Assembly (NCBI GenBank): GCA_028284745.1
Contig: JANQRC010000046.1
Span: 1 to 64,000, forward strand
Reading direction: 5' to 3'
Source: Flavobacteriaceae bacterium
Lineage (GTDB): Bacteria > Bacteroidota > Bacteroidia > Flavobacteriales > Flavobacteriaceae
DNA length: 64,000 nucleotides
The position numbers and the translations under genes were made by a program. This document shows, in pieces, positions 19,911 through 28,631 of this stretch (positions are counted from its first letter, which is position 1; every line of letters begins with the position of its first letter). The notes beneath the pieces were generated by a model. The model was given only the letters and a program-made list of their open reading frames with translations. It had not been told where the DNA came from and searched no databases.

Positions 19911-19979
19911 CTGTCATTTCGAGCGGAGCCGAGAAATCTTTTCGTATTAAAGACATTTCGACTGCGCTCAATGTGACAG
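19911..19979. repeat. Imperfect palindrome, TCATTTCGAGCG type
   Basis: Two arms of about 30 bp: the left begins CTGTCATTTCGAGCG and the right ends CGCTCAATGTGACAG. The arms can pair with a few mismatches and bulges. It lies between the convergent 3' ends of hemL and the Spy-like gene. A shorter element of the same type is at 32039-32127. Confidence 0.8.
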
Positions 19980-19993
19980 TTTTCTTTGGAAGT

Positions 19994-20473
19994 TTACTTC
20001 TTACGCTTGGCGTGTCGTTTTGCTCTAGAACGCCTTTTCATTTTGTGCTTTTGCTCTTGCATCTCTGTCCACTTCAGGTACTGCTCGTCGTTTAAAACGT
20101 CTTTCATCTTTCTTTTGAATTCGATACGCTGGTCTAGTCCTTTGATCATTTTCGCGTGAATCTCATCGCCAGATGGCTTCTCTCCTTTTTCCTTGAGCGA
20201 TTTGCGCTCTTCGTGTTTTGCACGCTTTCGAGTAGTTTCGACAACTAGCAATGATGCTACTTGCTGCTGCTGCGAATCACTGAGGTCTAATGCCAAGGTG
20301 AGTTTCTTTGCGCTTATCTCTGCGACTTGTTCCGGACTCATGTCTTTGAAGATGTCCATTCGAGAATGTCTCATTCGTTTTGAAGGCCTTTGGTCAAAGT
20401 CTTCTTCATGTGGTTCTTGTGCTTGCATTCCCATCACGGTAAAGAATGCCAAAATACATACGATTGTTTTCAT
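19994..20473 (-). CDS. Spy/CpxP-like periplasmic protein
   Basis: A 159-residue secreted protein beginning MKTIVCILAFF (ATG at 20473, preferred over an upstream in-frame codon) with a signal peptide ending near MGMQAQ. The mature part is highly charged and helical, with a LxL-x(4)-QQQQVASL stretch, then ERKSLKEKGEKPS and DVLNDEQYLKW; this helix-turn order resembles the Spy/CpxP fold. It ends in a strongly basic tail (KMKRRSRAKRHAKRKK). Chaperone or metal-related function is inferred. It is divergent from the repeat-protein gene. Confidence 0.7.
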   Translation of the reverse strand: MKTIVCILAFFTVMGMQAQEPHEEDFDQRPSKRMRHSRMDIFKDMSPEQVAEISAKKLTLALDLSDSQQQQVASLLVVETTRKRAKHEERKSLKEKGEKPSGDEIHAKMIKGLDQRIEFKRKMKDVLNDEQYLKWTEMQEQKHKMKRRSRAKRHAKRKK

Positions 20474-20713
20474 GTGTCTATTAAGTTTTATTACGGACCT
20501 AGGACACACTTTCTGCTAGAAGGTTTAAAAGGCAGACAGGCTTTTATGTTTTGCTTAACACTTTGGTAATAGGTTGGTGGTCGATCATTAATAGAACATT
20601 AAATCGCACATCGAATTGTTAAAAAAGTGCTAAAGTCAGTAACATTTTAATTTCTAGGACGTCATTTAAGCAAACACGATCAATCAAATCAATCAATCAA
20701 AAACGTATCAGTA

Positions 20714-21055
20714 ATGAAAGTATTAATTCTATTAAGTAGCAGTCTTTTAACACTTATGAGCGCTACGTCGAAAACCGAAACAATCAATAACGATCTAGCT
20801 TGTACCGAGGTAGAATGTTACGAGCCAGTGACGACTCCTGAAGATCAGATCATCTTTATCGACGAAGAAGTCGTTGACCTTGGTTTTGACACGAGAACGT
20901 ACCTTCCGGAGAACTTTGACCCCTATGCGAGCGAGTTTGAAGGCAAAGAGTGGATAGACGAAGCAGATCTTGCAGAGATAGACCTAGGTTTTGATACTGA
21001 GGCATATTTGCCTAAGGGTTTTGATCCCTACGCATCTGTAGCCGCTATCAAATAA
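20714..21055 (+). CDS. Small secreted protein with two LGFDT-YLP-FDPYAS repeats
   Basis: A 113-residue protein with a signal peptide (MKVLILLSSSLLTLMSATS). The mature chain contains the unit (V/I)DLGFDT-x2-YLP-x2-FDPYAS twice, at about residues 54-72 and 89-107, separated by an acidic linker. The repeats are almost invariant, so they probably bind a ligand or form a repeated surface. I do not recognise a named family. The sequence before the gene has short ATCAATCAA repeats and a terminator follows the gene. Confidence 0.75.
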   Translation: MKVLILLSSSLLTLMSATSKTETINNDLACTEVECYEPVTTPEDQIIFIDEEVVDLGFDTRTYLPENFDPYASEFEGKEWIDEADLAEIDLGFDTEAYLPKGFDPYASVAAIK

Positions 21056-21114
21056 TTGATCAATAGCACCACAAGTTGGAATTCTTCAATTTGAATTATT
21101 TGAGTTAGTTAGTC

Positions 21115-21145
21115 AAAGAGCCCGCAACTGCGGGCTCTTTTGATT
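21115..21145 (+). terminator. Intrinsic terminator after the repeat protein
   Basis: Perfect 11-bp stem AAAGAGCCCGC/GCGGGCTCTTT with a 4-nt loop, then a T run; its own A-rich left flank makes it usable on the opposite strand too. It is preceded by TTATTTGAGTTAGTTAGT at 21096-21113. Confidence 0.9.
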
Positions 21146-21653
21146 GAAAGATAGAGGTTGGCCGCTAGGGTCTTACCATTTTCTCAGTTGAAAATTCACC
21201 TATATCGACTCTATGTCACATCGCCCCTAAAGTCTCCTCACGCGTGTCGCTGGAGCTTTAGCGCAAGCACGAGGTACAATTCATTCTGTGCAGATTCCTC
21301 CCTAGCGGGAAGTCAGGGAGGGTATCTGATCAGCAGTCAAAACTCTTTTAAAGTTCAACCAAGGCCACCACCTTTTGTGGGTATGTCGACTAGGGTGTTT
21401 TTCCCTATACAATTCCTTGGTTTTTCCTTGTCGTGAAGTATGGCTCCTGTGGTATTTTTGAAACAGAAAGCCAAGGCTTTCATGTTCTTCATACAGTTAA
21501 TTGGGTTAGTTAGTTGACAACACCGTCGTGGTTCTCACGGCGGTGTTGTTGTTTTTAGGGTACTTTTCAACTGAAGCTTCGACTTGCGAAAAAGCCGTAA
21601 AACATGTAAAAGAATGATTTTTTCATACATTAGCGGAATTTAACTTAGAAAAT
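21142..21653. other. Gene-poor region with hairpins; possible ghost locus
   Basis: About 510 bp without a recognisable gene. It contains an imperfect inverted repeat at 21236-21274, a hairpin with 7-bp arms at 21297-21321 (CCTCCCT/AGGGAGG), and a second terminator at 21517-21549. The 18 bases before that terminator (21497-21514) match those before the first terminator at 16 of 18 positions. I read this as a decayed duplicate 3' region or a small RNA gene. Confidence 0.45.
21517..21556 (+). terminator. Second intrinsic terminator
   Basis: A 14-bp stem with one G-U pair and a GTTCT loop at 21517-21549, followed by TGTTTTT. No clear gene precedes it. Its upstream bases are nearly identical to those before the terminator at 21115. 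Confidence 0.8.
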
Positions 21654-22625
21654 TTGAAAAAAATAATCAAAATGCTATTTAGGTTGGTACTGTTGTTAGC
21701 AGTGGCCTTTATAGTTTTTTTCTTTTGGGCATCTGCTTCTGATCACACTGAAGACGACTATGCTAAGATCGTCACCTATCAGAGCGACAGGGAAATGAAG
21801 CGCGATTCTGTCTTTACCATTGTAGCCTACAACATTGGTTATTTGAGTGGAATGACCAATAACACCACAAAAGAACGCACTCCATCTCTTTTTGATGATA
21901 ACCTTTCCAAAGTAAACGAGGTCTTTTCAAAACTAGATGTTGACATCCTAGCATTACAGGAGATAGATTATGCTTCCAAGCGTTCGTTTGATGTAGACCA
22001 GCAAGAAGCACTTTCTAGACTGGGCTTCTGTTACGCAGCGCAGGCTGTAAACTGGGATAAGCGATATGTGCCCTTTCCGCGGTGGCCTATCGCTGCTCAC
22101 TTTGGCGAGATGCTTTCAGGGCAATCTATAATGAGCAAATTTCCTATTGAAGAGCACAAACGTATCGTTCTAGATAGGGTAGCTGGGCTCTCTTTTTTGA
22201 CCGATGCTTTTTATTTAGAAAGATTGGCACAGATGGCCACCATTGAAGTGGGCGGGAAGAAACTGAAAGTCATCAACATACATGCCGAAGCTTTTGACAA
22301 GACTACACGAGAGAGGCATCTCAAGGCGTGCGCTGAATTGTACACGATGTATGCCTCAACGTTCCCAACGATTCTGCTAGGAGATTTTAATAGTGATCCA
22401 AACGAGGAGGATCTTTTGGACACGCATATTTTTAACTTACCATATCTTAAGCAGGCCGTGATTGATATGAATGAGGGCACCTTTCCCTCTGATGCTCCTA
22501 GGCGAAAGATCGACTTTATTTTCTACAATGAGAATTTCATAGAAAAAGTTGCTGGCAAGACCATCATAGAGATGGGCTCACCTTCGGACCATTTGCCAGT
22601 TTTGATGCGCTTTAAGCTGAAGTGA
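21654..22625 (+). CDS. Endonuclease/exonuclease/phosphatase family membrane protein
   Basis: A 323-residue protein with the EEP fold. An N-terminal hydrophobic segment (about residues 7-27) anchors or exports it. Catalytic blocks seen: YNIGYLSG, LALQEIDY, NIHAEAF, LLGDFNSDPNEED and PSDHLPVLMRF, which carry the metal-binding Glu, Asp, Asn and the catalytic His. The start here is a TTG; an ATG at 21672 gives a chain six residues shorter and is equally possible. It is probably a metal-dependent phosphodiesterase; the substrate is not determinable. Confidence 0.87.
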   Translation: MKKIIKMLFRLVLLLAVAFIVFFFWASASDHTEDDYAKIVTYQSDREMKRDSVFTIVAYNIGYLSGMTNNTTKERTPSLFDDNLSKVNEVFSKLDVDILALQEIDYASKRSFDVDQQEALSRLGFCYAAQAVNWDKRYVPFPRWPIAAHFGEMLSGQSIMSKFPIEEHKRIVLDRVAGLSFLTDAFYLERLAQMATIEVGGKKLKVINIHAEAFDKTTRERHLKACAELYTMYASTFPTILLGDFNSDPNEEDLLDTHIFNLPYLKQAVIDMNEGTFPSDAPRRKIDFIFYNENFIEKVAGKTIIEMGSPSDHLPVLMRFKLK

Positions 22626-22626
22626 G

Positions 22627-23013
22627 TTATTGAAAATTGATGGTGCAACTTTGCGACTGACCAAACCACTTCACACGATTTCGCGAAGCAGTCCTGTAGA
22701 TAAGATCTCGAATCATTCTTGGAACAAAGGCTAGCAACGCCGCCACGCGTTTCCATTTTGGGATGGCCGATACGATCCTCAGGAAACCATCGGAATGTGT
22801 ATGCGAACCTTGCGCATCGATAAGGATGACGGTTTCCAACTGTTGTGTAGGAAACCCGTGAAGTGCTAACAGTTCTTGACCTTTGGGAGATTGGAAAGGC
22901 ACAAACGAGAAGATGTCTGTTGGTGCAAACCTCATAAGCCAGCCTACTACACCGTTGCACAGATTGCACTCGCCGTCAAAAATGATAGTGTCTTTGGTAG
23001 TATTCGTTTCCAT
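22627..23013 (-). CDS. DCC family thiol-disulfide oxidoreductase-like protein
   Basis: A 128-residue DCC (DUF393) protein. The diagnostic motif FDGECNLCNG has Cys16 and Cys19, a CxxC-type pair, and a later FVPFQSPKGQELL segment is typical. A good Shine-Dalgarno-like AAGGAG precedes the ATG, which is unusual for this organism. Function in disulfide exchange is inferred from the motif. Convergent with the endonuclease-family gene with one base between. Confidence 0.88.
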   Translation of the reverse strand: METNTTKDTIIFDGECNLCNGVVGWLMRFAPTDIFSFVPFQSPKGQELLALHGFPTQQLETVILIDAQGSHTHSDGFLRIVSAIPKWKRVAALLAFVPRMIRDLIYRTASRNRVKWFGQSQSCTINFQ

Positions 23014-23073
23014 CTCCTTGATCTTTGGTGGTTGTGAGTGTGTAGTCGAAGGAGTTGGAAAAACATTTCACAT

Positions 23074-23100
23074 GAGATGCTGAAACAAGTTCAGCACGAC
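23074..23100. repeat. Half-copy of a CTGAAACAAGTTCAG-type repeat
   Basis: GAGATGCTGAAACAAGTTCAG plus CACGAC. The sequence is strongly related to the right arm of the inverted repeat at 37137-37210. It lies between the DCC and lysS genes. Confidence 0.6.
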
Positions 23101-23104
23101 AATA

Positions 23105-24808
23105 TCAAGCTAATCCCACCATCAGCGCATCATCCGTCTTCACCACTTTGGCCAATCCGTTTTTGGTTAGCTCTTTGATGCTCTTATCCCACTTCTTGTT
23201 GGAAAGCCCTGCTTGTGCTTTTAGGTCGTTTAATGGAAGTTGCCCTACTTTTTGTAATAGTTCGTATATACCTTTGGCCTCATCGCTGAGACTGTCAGCC
23301 GCTGACTGATCACTGCTCACGGGTAATGGCTTCATCTGCGGGAAGAACAATACTTCTTGGATCGATGGGTTGTTGGTCAAGAACATGATCAGACGGTCCA
23401 TGCCGATGCCAAGCCCTGATGTTGGCGGCATGCCGTATTCCAACGCACGCAAGAAATCTTGGTCGATGAACATGGCCTCGTCATCACCACGATCGGCCAG
23501 TTTCAACTGTGCTTCAAAGCGTTCGCGCTGGTCGATAGGGTCGTTCAACTCCGAATAGGCGTTGGCGACTTCCTTTCCGCAGACCATCAACTCGAAACGC
23601 TCGGTCAGCTCAGGATTGTCGCGATGCTCTTTGCACAATGGGCTCATTTCCTTTGGGTAATCCGTGATGAACGTAGGTTGAATGAAATTACCCTCGCACT
23701 TCTCCCCAAAGATCTCATCGATCAACTTGCCCTTGCCCATACTGTCATCTACTTCGATGCCCATATCTTTGGCGGCTTCGCGCAGCTCATCTTCGGTTTT
23801 TCCTGTAATGTCAAGGCCTGTGTGTTGCTTGATGGCCTCTGTCATCGTGACACGCGGATACGGTGCCTTGAAGTCAATTGCATTGTCTACAAACGTAGCC
23901 TTGGTGGTACCGTTCACGGCTAATGCACAATGCTCTAGCAATTGTTCGGTGAATTCCATCATCCAGTGGTAATCCTTGTAGGCCACGTAGATCTCCATGG
24001 CGGTGAATTCTGGATTGTGCGTACGGTCCATGCCTTCGTTGCGGAAGTTCTTAGAGAACTCGTACACACCATCGAAACCACCGACGATCAAACGCTTCAG
24101 GTACAACTCATTGGCGATGCGCATGTACAGCGGAATGTCTAGCGAGTTGTGATGCGTAATGAACGGACGCGCTGCCGCACCACCGGGAATCGGTTGTAAG
24201 ATAGGGGTTTCGACTTCAAAATAATCACGCTCGTTAAAGAATGACCGCATGGCATTGAAGAGCCTTGTGCGCTTTACAAATACATCCTTCACCTGTGGAT
24301 TCACCACCAGATCTGCATAACGTTGTCGGTAGCGTTGCTCAGGGTCGTCGAACTTATCGTAGATCACACCATCTTTTTCTTTTGGAAGCGGAAGTGGGCG
24401 CAATGCTTTGCTTAATACCGTAAAGTTCTTCACCATCACGGTCTTTTCGCCTACTTGTGTGACGAACAGCTCACCTTCAACACCTACGAAATCTCCAATG
24501 TCAAGGAGTTTCTTGTAGACCTCGTTATACAAAGTTTTATCCTCTCCAGGACAGATCTCGTCCCGGTTAAAGTATACCTGGATACGACCATCCGCATCCT
24601 GCAACTCCGCAAAAGAGGCTTTCCCCTGAATACGACGGCTCATCAGACGACCGGCGATCACTACCTTCTTCCCTTGATCGAAAGCATCCTTGATGGTGTC
24701 GGAAGTATGGTCTATCGGATAGAGCGCTGCAGGATAGGGATTGATGCCCAGTTCACGCAGTTTGGCCAGTTTTTCGCGTCGTACGATTTCTTGTTCAGAG
24801 AGTTGCAT
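23105..24808 (-). CDS. lysS: Lysine--tRNA ligase, class II, with C-terminal extension
   Basis: Charges tRNA-Lys. An OB-fold anticodon-binding domain (about residues 55-160) precedes the class II core with motif 2 ([13 protein letters not shown]) and motif 3 ([12 protein letters not shown] near residue 480). At 567 residues it is about 60 longer than the E. coli enzyme. The extra C-terminal segment contains [20 protein letters not shown] followed by [20 protein letters not shown], which looks like a winged helix. I recall similar extensions in Bacteroidota. The gene stands alone. Confidence 0.96.
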   Translation of the reverse strand: MQLSEQEIVRREKLAKLRELGINPYPAALYPIDHTSDTIKDAFDQGKKVVIAGRLMSRRIQGKASFAELQDADGRIQVYFNRDEICPGEDKTLYNEVYKKLLDIGDFVGVEGELFVTQVGEKTVMVKNFTVLSKALRPLPLPKEKDGVIYDKFDDPEQRYRQRYADLVVNPQVKDVFVKRTRLFNAMRSFFNERDYFEVETPILQPIPGGAAARPFITHHNSLDIPLYMRIANELYLKRLIVGGFDGVYEFSKNFRNEGMDRTHNPEFTAMEIYVAYKDYHWMMEFTEQLLEHCALAVNGTTKATFVDNAIDFKAPYPRVTMTEAIKQHTGLDITGKTEDELREAAKDMGIEVDDSMGKGKLIDEIFGEKCEGNFIQPTFITDYPKEMSPLCKEHRDNPELTERFELMVCGKEVANAYSELNDPIDQRERFEAQLKLADRGDDEAMFIDQDFLRALEYGMPPTSGLGIGMDRLIMFLTNNPSIQEVLFFPQMKPLPVSSDQSAADSLSDEAKGIYELLQKVGQLPLNDLKAQAGLSNKKWDKSIKELTKNGLAKVVKTDDALMVGLA

Positions 24809-24926
24809 AGGATCTATTTTGTGCCCGTTCCTTTAAAAAACAGGCACAAAATTAGCCTATTTGTGTCGATTACGCCATTTTCTTCAGCAAAACCTATGAA
24901 TCTGCGCTCTAACGCATCGATGGCTT

Positions 24927-25142
24927 TCAGCATACGCTTTTCTGCAATGCCTTGTTGTATTGATCCATGGCCTCTTCTCTTTGCCCCATGTTAGCCAACT
25001 TGTTTCCTAGGTCATAATAGCCATAGCATTCTTCTTCTCCATTGTTTATAGATAATGAAGGTGGGCACTCTATGGATGTTGAGGCCTTCCTGCTCGCCAC
25101 TTGGACTTTATTACAGTTACAAACTATGATGGTTGCCTGCAG
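24927..25142 (-). pseudogene. Relic of a TPR-protein gene
   Basis: An open frame of 72 codons with no start codon. Near its 3' end it encodes YYDLGNKLANMGQREEAMDQ and YNKAL, which matches the TPR consensus at every main position (Y/L-G-L-A-Y-A). It ends with a TGA at 24927-24929. The upstream part has no recognisable domain and contains multiple Cys and Ser. I read it as the surviving end of a tetratricopeptide protein gene. Confidence 0.5.
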
Positions 25143-25211
25143 CTACTAATGTAACAAAATTGCTGTTCTTGCTACTTATAAGTACATTCATCATGAACAA
25201 TCAAAAAAACC

Positions 25212-25367
25212 ATGAGCTTTCTAAGAGTGCTCCTTGCTATTTTCTTTCCGCCACTTTCTGTGCTAGACAGAGGTTGTGGCTCCATTCTGATCGTATTGTT
25301 GCTTACCTTGTGTGGTTGGGTGCCTGGCGTGATCGCAGCTTTGGTCATCTTGAACAATCCAAACTAG
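25212..25367 (+). CDS. YqaE/Pmp3 family membrane protein
   Basis: A 51-residue protein, too short for a normal ORF cutoff. It begins MSFLRVLLAIFFPPLSVLDR and continues GCGSILIVLLLTLCGWVPGV, ending AALVILNNPN. Two transmembrane helices flank a small loop, matching the proteolipid Pmp3/YqaE family (PPL-x2-L and GW-x-PG signatures). Members are linked to membrane potential and stress adaptation in eukaryotes and bacteria. lipB follows 19 bp after its stop with its own promoter box. Confidence 0.88.
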   Translation: MSFLRVLLAIFFPPLSVLDRGCGSILIVLLLTLCGWVPGVIAALVILNNPN

Positions 25368-25374
25368 ATCGTCG

Positions 25375-25382
25375 TATCTTTA
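25375..25382 (+). promoter_or_regulatory. -7 box of lipB
   Basis: TATCTTTA differs from TAnnTTTG only at the last base and ends 4 nt before the lipB ATG, predicting a nearly leaderless mRNA. Confidence 0.4.
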
Positions 25383-25386
25383 TAGC

Positions 25387-26115
25387 ATGAATAAAGAGGT
25401 ATTGCTACAAGACCTTGGGCACAAGGACTACAAAGAGACTTGGGACTATCAAGAAGAGCTTTTCAAGACCATCATCGATCGAAAGATCCGTAATCGAAGG
25501 GCCGAAGAGAATGTACCGACAAACAACCATTTTCTTTTTGTCGAACACCCGCATGTGTTTACTTTGGGGAAGAGCGGAAACATAGAGAACCTATTGGTTG
25601 ATGAGCAGATCTTGGCTGAAAAGAATGCCAAATTCTATAAGATCAACCGTGGTGGCGACATTACGTATCATGGGCCAGGGCAAATAGTTGGCTATCCTAT
25701 ACTTGATCTGGAAAATTTCTTCACAGACATCCATAAATATTTACGGTCACTGGAAGAGATGGTGATCCTTGCACTGGCCGAATATGGTCTAAAAGCGGAA
25801 CGAAGTCAAGGCGAAACAGGTGTTTGGTTAGACGTAGGTACGCCTTTTGCCCGAAAGATCTGTGCGATGGGCGTGCGTGCAAGCCGTTGGGTCACCATGC
25901 ATGGCTTTGCACTGAATGTGAACGCTGACCTTGGCTACTTCGACCTGATGATCCCTTGTGGTATCAAGGGGAAGGCAGTTACGTCATTGCATGTTGAATT
26001 GGGAAAACAAGAGGTTTCCGTAGAAGAGGTGAAGCAAAAATTGATGAAGCATTTTTCTCACCTCTTTGAAGCTGAACTGATAGCGATGGCCAAAAAAGAT
26101 CAATTCACTTCATAG
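25387..26115 (+). CDS. lipB: Octanoyltransferase LipB
   Basis: Transfers octanoyl from acyl carrier protein to lipoyl domains, the first step of lipoate synthesis. The 242-residue protein shows RGGDITYHGPGQIVGYPI and ARKICAMGVRASRWVTMHG, with the catalytic Lys in KICAMG and the Cys in MIPCGIKGKAVTSL. Both active-site residues are present. Its 3' end overlaps the convergent 820-residue lipoprotein gene by 16 bp. Confidence 0.95.
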   Translation: MNKEVLLQDLGHKDYKETWDYQEELFKTIIDRKIRNRRAEENVPTNNHFLFVEHPHVFTLGKSGNIENLLVDEQILAEKNAKFYKINRGGDITYHGPGQIVGYPILDLENFFTDIHKYLRSLEEMVILALAEYGLKAERSQGETGVWLDVGTPFARKICAMGVRASRWVTMHGFALNVNADLGYFDLMIPCGIKGKAVTSLHVELGKQEVSVEEVKQKLMKHFSHLFEAELIAMAKKDQFTS

Positions 26116-28562
26116 ATCAAGATCGCATCATCTTCGCCTTTCACAACAAGCTCCATACGCTTGTCATTATCAGCATCTGCAAGGTCTATGGCTTCTTTTC
26201 CGTATACAGGAAAATTAGGAATGCCTTTGGCATTGCTGTCGAACAAATACACATGATTGGCCTGTAGGTCGGTAACAGAAACGCATATCTTATTGTTGAT
26301 GTAGAAGATCTTGGGTTTGGTATACAGTCCATAGTCTAACGTTACCTTGTTGTTCTTTATCTCTAAGATGTTTTCGGATAACGTGGCCAAGGTCTTGCTG
26401 GTAGCATCGATGCCATGGTCTTCGTTAAGCTTCAATCCTTGTTTGGTAAGCTTGCCTTTGGTGTCTATGGTGATGAGATTGCCATTTTTGTCTGTGGTAG
26501 CAAAACGGTCGCGATAGTTATAAAGATCGTTTTCAGAGAAGTCAATAGACTCTCTGACAGCGATGCGTGTATTTCCGCGACGGTCCAGAATATTCAGTTT
26601 GCCACTTTCTTCCGCTATAACTAAGTAATCTTTATTATTGATCCTAAAATGCTTGGGTGTCTTTATAACATTGTCTTTGGCCCTAGTAAAGGTGAACCCA
26701 CTCACTTTTTTGGCTTGCCTATCATACATATGAAGCCTATTCCCAGTAGTGACCAAGAAGCGGTAGTTCTTGTTCTTGTCATAGTCAAATAATGCTAGTG
26801 GCTGTGTGATGGTGTTCTCGAATGAAATTGGAAAAGGCGCAACCTCCTTGCCATTTCGGTCAAGGATATGAAGCTTGTTGTCGGTAACGAAAGCCAACTG
26901 TAACCTACCATTTTTATAGAGGTCTACTTGTTGGATGGCTCCATAGATCTTTCCGTCTAATTCTTTTCTCCAAAGTACTTTCCCTTTGTTGGAAATTAGA
27001 TAAAGATGGTTCTCCTCGTCTTGAACAGCCACCTCTTTTTGTCGGCTACGATGATTGATCACCCATTGGGGGTGGTTTGCCACTGGAGCATCCAGCGTTA
27101 TGCTCGCCAGTTGGGTGACGGTGCCACGGTCGCCAATAGGTTTGTTCTTGGCGATAGCAAGTGTTGCATGTGCAAAACCATTGTCTTGTGTAAGCTGAAG
27201 AGCGAAATAAGGATAGCTTTTCAGATTCAGATCTTCAAGTCTCTTTCGAAACGGGGCATTGCTTTCTTCAGCAATCTTATTTTTAAAGTTGGGATTGACG
27301 CCAAGCCATACCAGAGAGGGTGCAGAGCCAAGGCGCTCAACGAATTCATTGTAAGATGATTGCTTGCCAAGTACAGTTCCGTTCAAGACATTTGCCAAAC
27401 AATCTTTTAGCGCTTCTTTAGAGGCGGCAAAGAAGAAGGCGTCTTCTACCTGAGCAGCAAACCTCACCTTTATAGGGTCGATCAGCGGCTGGAATGCGTT
27501 AGCAAAAAACGAAGCGTCATCAATTTGATAGATCGTTACATCCCGAAAAGTCTCGGTTTGGTCGGTCTTGGGTATTTCAGTCAGCGTATTCTCTGCGTTT
27601 ATTGAGTGGGCGGCAATGAGGGTGTCCTTTTCAGAAGAAACAATGGCAATCTCGTTCAAAGAACCGAACAAAGCGCTATTGATAGGATCTCGTTTAGTGC
27701 CAGATGAAAGGTCGTATACGTTTATATTTTGTTGAAACTCCTCAAAATCATCATACCCAAAGCGTACTATTTGCGCACTATTGCTTGGGATGGATGCTGC
27801 CAGCTCGAAGGCTTGCGGCTTTATCCCATCGAACAAGCTTAGTTTGTGGTCAAGCGAGTCTTTTGATTGCGCGATCCCAGTCAATAAGAGTTGGTCTTGC
27901 CCCATACTTACATCAAGAGAAAACCAATCATTCATGTTGCTCAGCAGGGGTTGCTTCAGATATTGGTTGGAGAGTTTTGAGAACAGGTGAGTCTTGACGA
28001 AAATATTGGCAGGTTTCTTCTGATCGGCAATGGCGAAAGCTTTTTTGATCTCTTTGGAGAAAGGGCTACTCTCTTTATAATGGCGAATCGTATTCTCTAC
28101 CAAAAGTTTCGAGGTAGAGATCACGGTAACGGAATCGAGCATGACCTTGTGGTTCTCTATATCGTCATATACATAGCTTGTTCCGTTGATGCCTTCATAG
28201 TTAAATTGCTTGGGCGTCACTTTTGAAGAATCCAGTGCTTCCGTATCGATAGACCTACCGATCAGTGTCCACTCATAATTATCCTTGCCGACTTCGTTAA
28301 GGCTTAGCAGTTTCTCGGCAGCAGTGTTGTAAATGTTCAGGCTCTTCCACTTTTTCTGCAATTGCTCGAACAGTTGCGCATCACCAATTGCATGGATCAG
28401 TTCGTTGTTCTTCAGTTCACTGTCAAAGGCAACAGGGTCGTTCACCTTGACGACCAACACAGGGTCTTTAGGGATGAAATTTAGAGTAGATTGGTCGCTG
28501 ACGCTATTTTTTTGGCATGCAAATGTGCAAAGAAGAAAGATCAGTAAAGCAACTCTTTTCAT
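26100..28562 (-). CDS. Large lipoprotein with C-terminal beta-propeller-like repeats
   Basis: An 820-residue protein with lipobox FACQK (Cys16). The N-terminal half is a mixed region with FIPKDPVLVVKVNDPVAF, resembling DUF3352-type proteins. The C-terminal half, from about residue 500, has repeated WRKEL-x-G-x-I-Y-GAIQQVDL and NILDRRGNTR segments (LYLISNKGKVLW, KLHILDRNGKEV), the spacing of a PQQ/WD-like propeller. I know no named function. It probably acts at the outer membrane. It is cotranscribed with nothing obvious; rnhB is 69 bp upstream on the same strand. Confidence 0.8.
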   Translation of the reverse strand: MKRVALLIFLLCTFACQKNSVSDQSTLNFIPKDPVLVVKVNDPVAFDSELKNNELIHAIGDAQLFEQLQKKWKSLNIYNTAAEKLLSLNEVGKDNYEWTLIGRSIDTEALDSSKVTPKQFNYEGINGTSYVYDDIENHKVMLDSVTVISTSKLLVENTIRHYKESSPFSKEIKKAFAIADQKKPANIFVKTHLFSKLSNQYLKQPLLSNMNDWFSLDVSMGQDQLLLTGIAQSKDSLDHKLSLFDGIKPQAFELAASIPSNSAQIVRFGYDDFEEFQQNINVYDLSSGTKRDPINSALFGSLNEIAIVSSEKDTLIAAHSINAENTLTEIPKTDQTETFRDVTIYQIDDASFFANAFQPLIDPIKVRFAAQVEDAFFFAASKEALKDCLANVLNGTVLGKQSSYNEFVERLGSAPSLVWLGVNPNFKNKIAEESNAPFRKRLEDLNLKSYPYFALQLTQDNGFAHATLAIAKNKPIGDRGTVTQLASITLDAPVANHPQWVINHRSRQKEVAVQDEENHLYLISNKGKVLWRKELDGKIYGAIQQVDLYKNGRLQLAFVTDNKLHILDRNGKEVAPFPISFENTITQPLALFDYDKNKNYRFLVTTGNRLHMYDRQAKKVSGFTFTRAKDNVIKTPKHFRINNKDYLVIAEESGKLNILDRRGNTRIAVRESIDFSENDLYNYRDRFATTDKNGNLITIDTKGKLTKQGLKLNEDHGIDATSKTLATLSENILEIKNNKVTLDYGLYTKPKIFYINNKICVSVTDLQANHVYLFDSNAKGIPNFPVYGKEAIDLADADNDKRMELVVKGEDDAILIYEVN

Positions 28563-28631
28563 AACTAATTACCCGATAGGTTTGCGTTGTTAGATGTGTT
28601 TTTTTGACAGGGTCGTACAAAAGTACTAAAC

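Noticed and set aside
23459..23923. 154-codon open frame opposite lysS
   Set aside because: Shadow of the well-conserved lysS.
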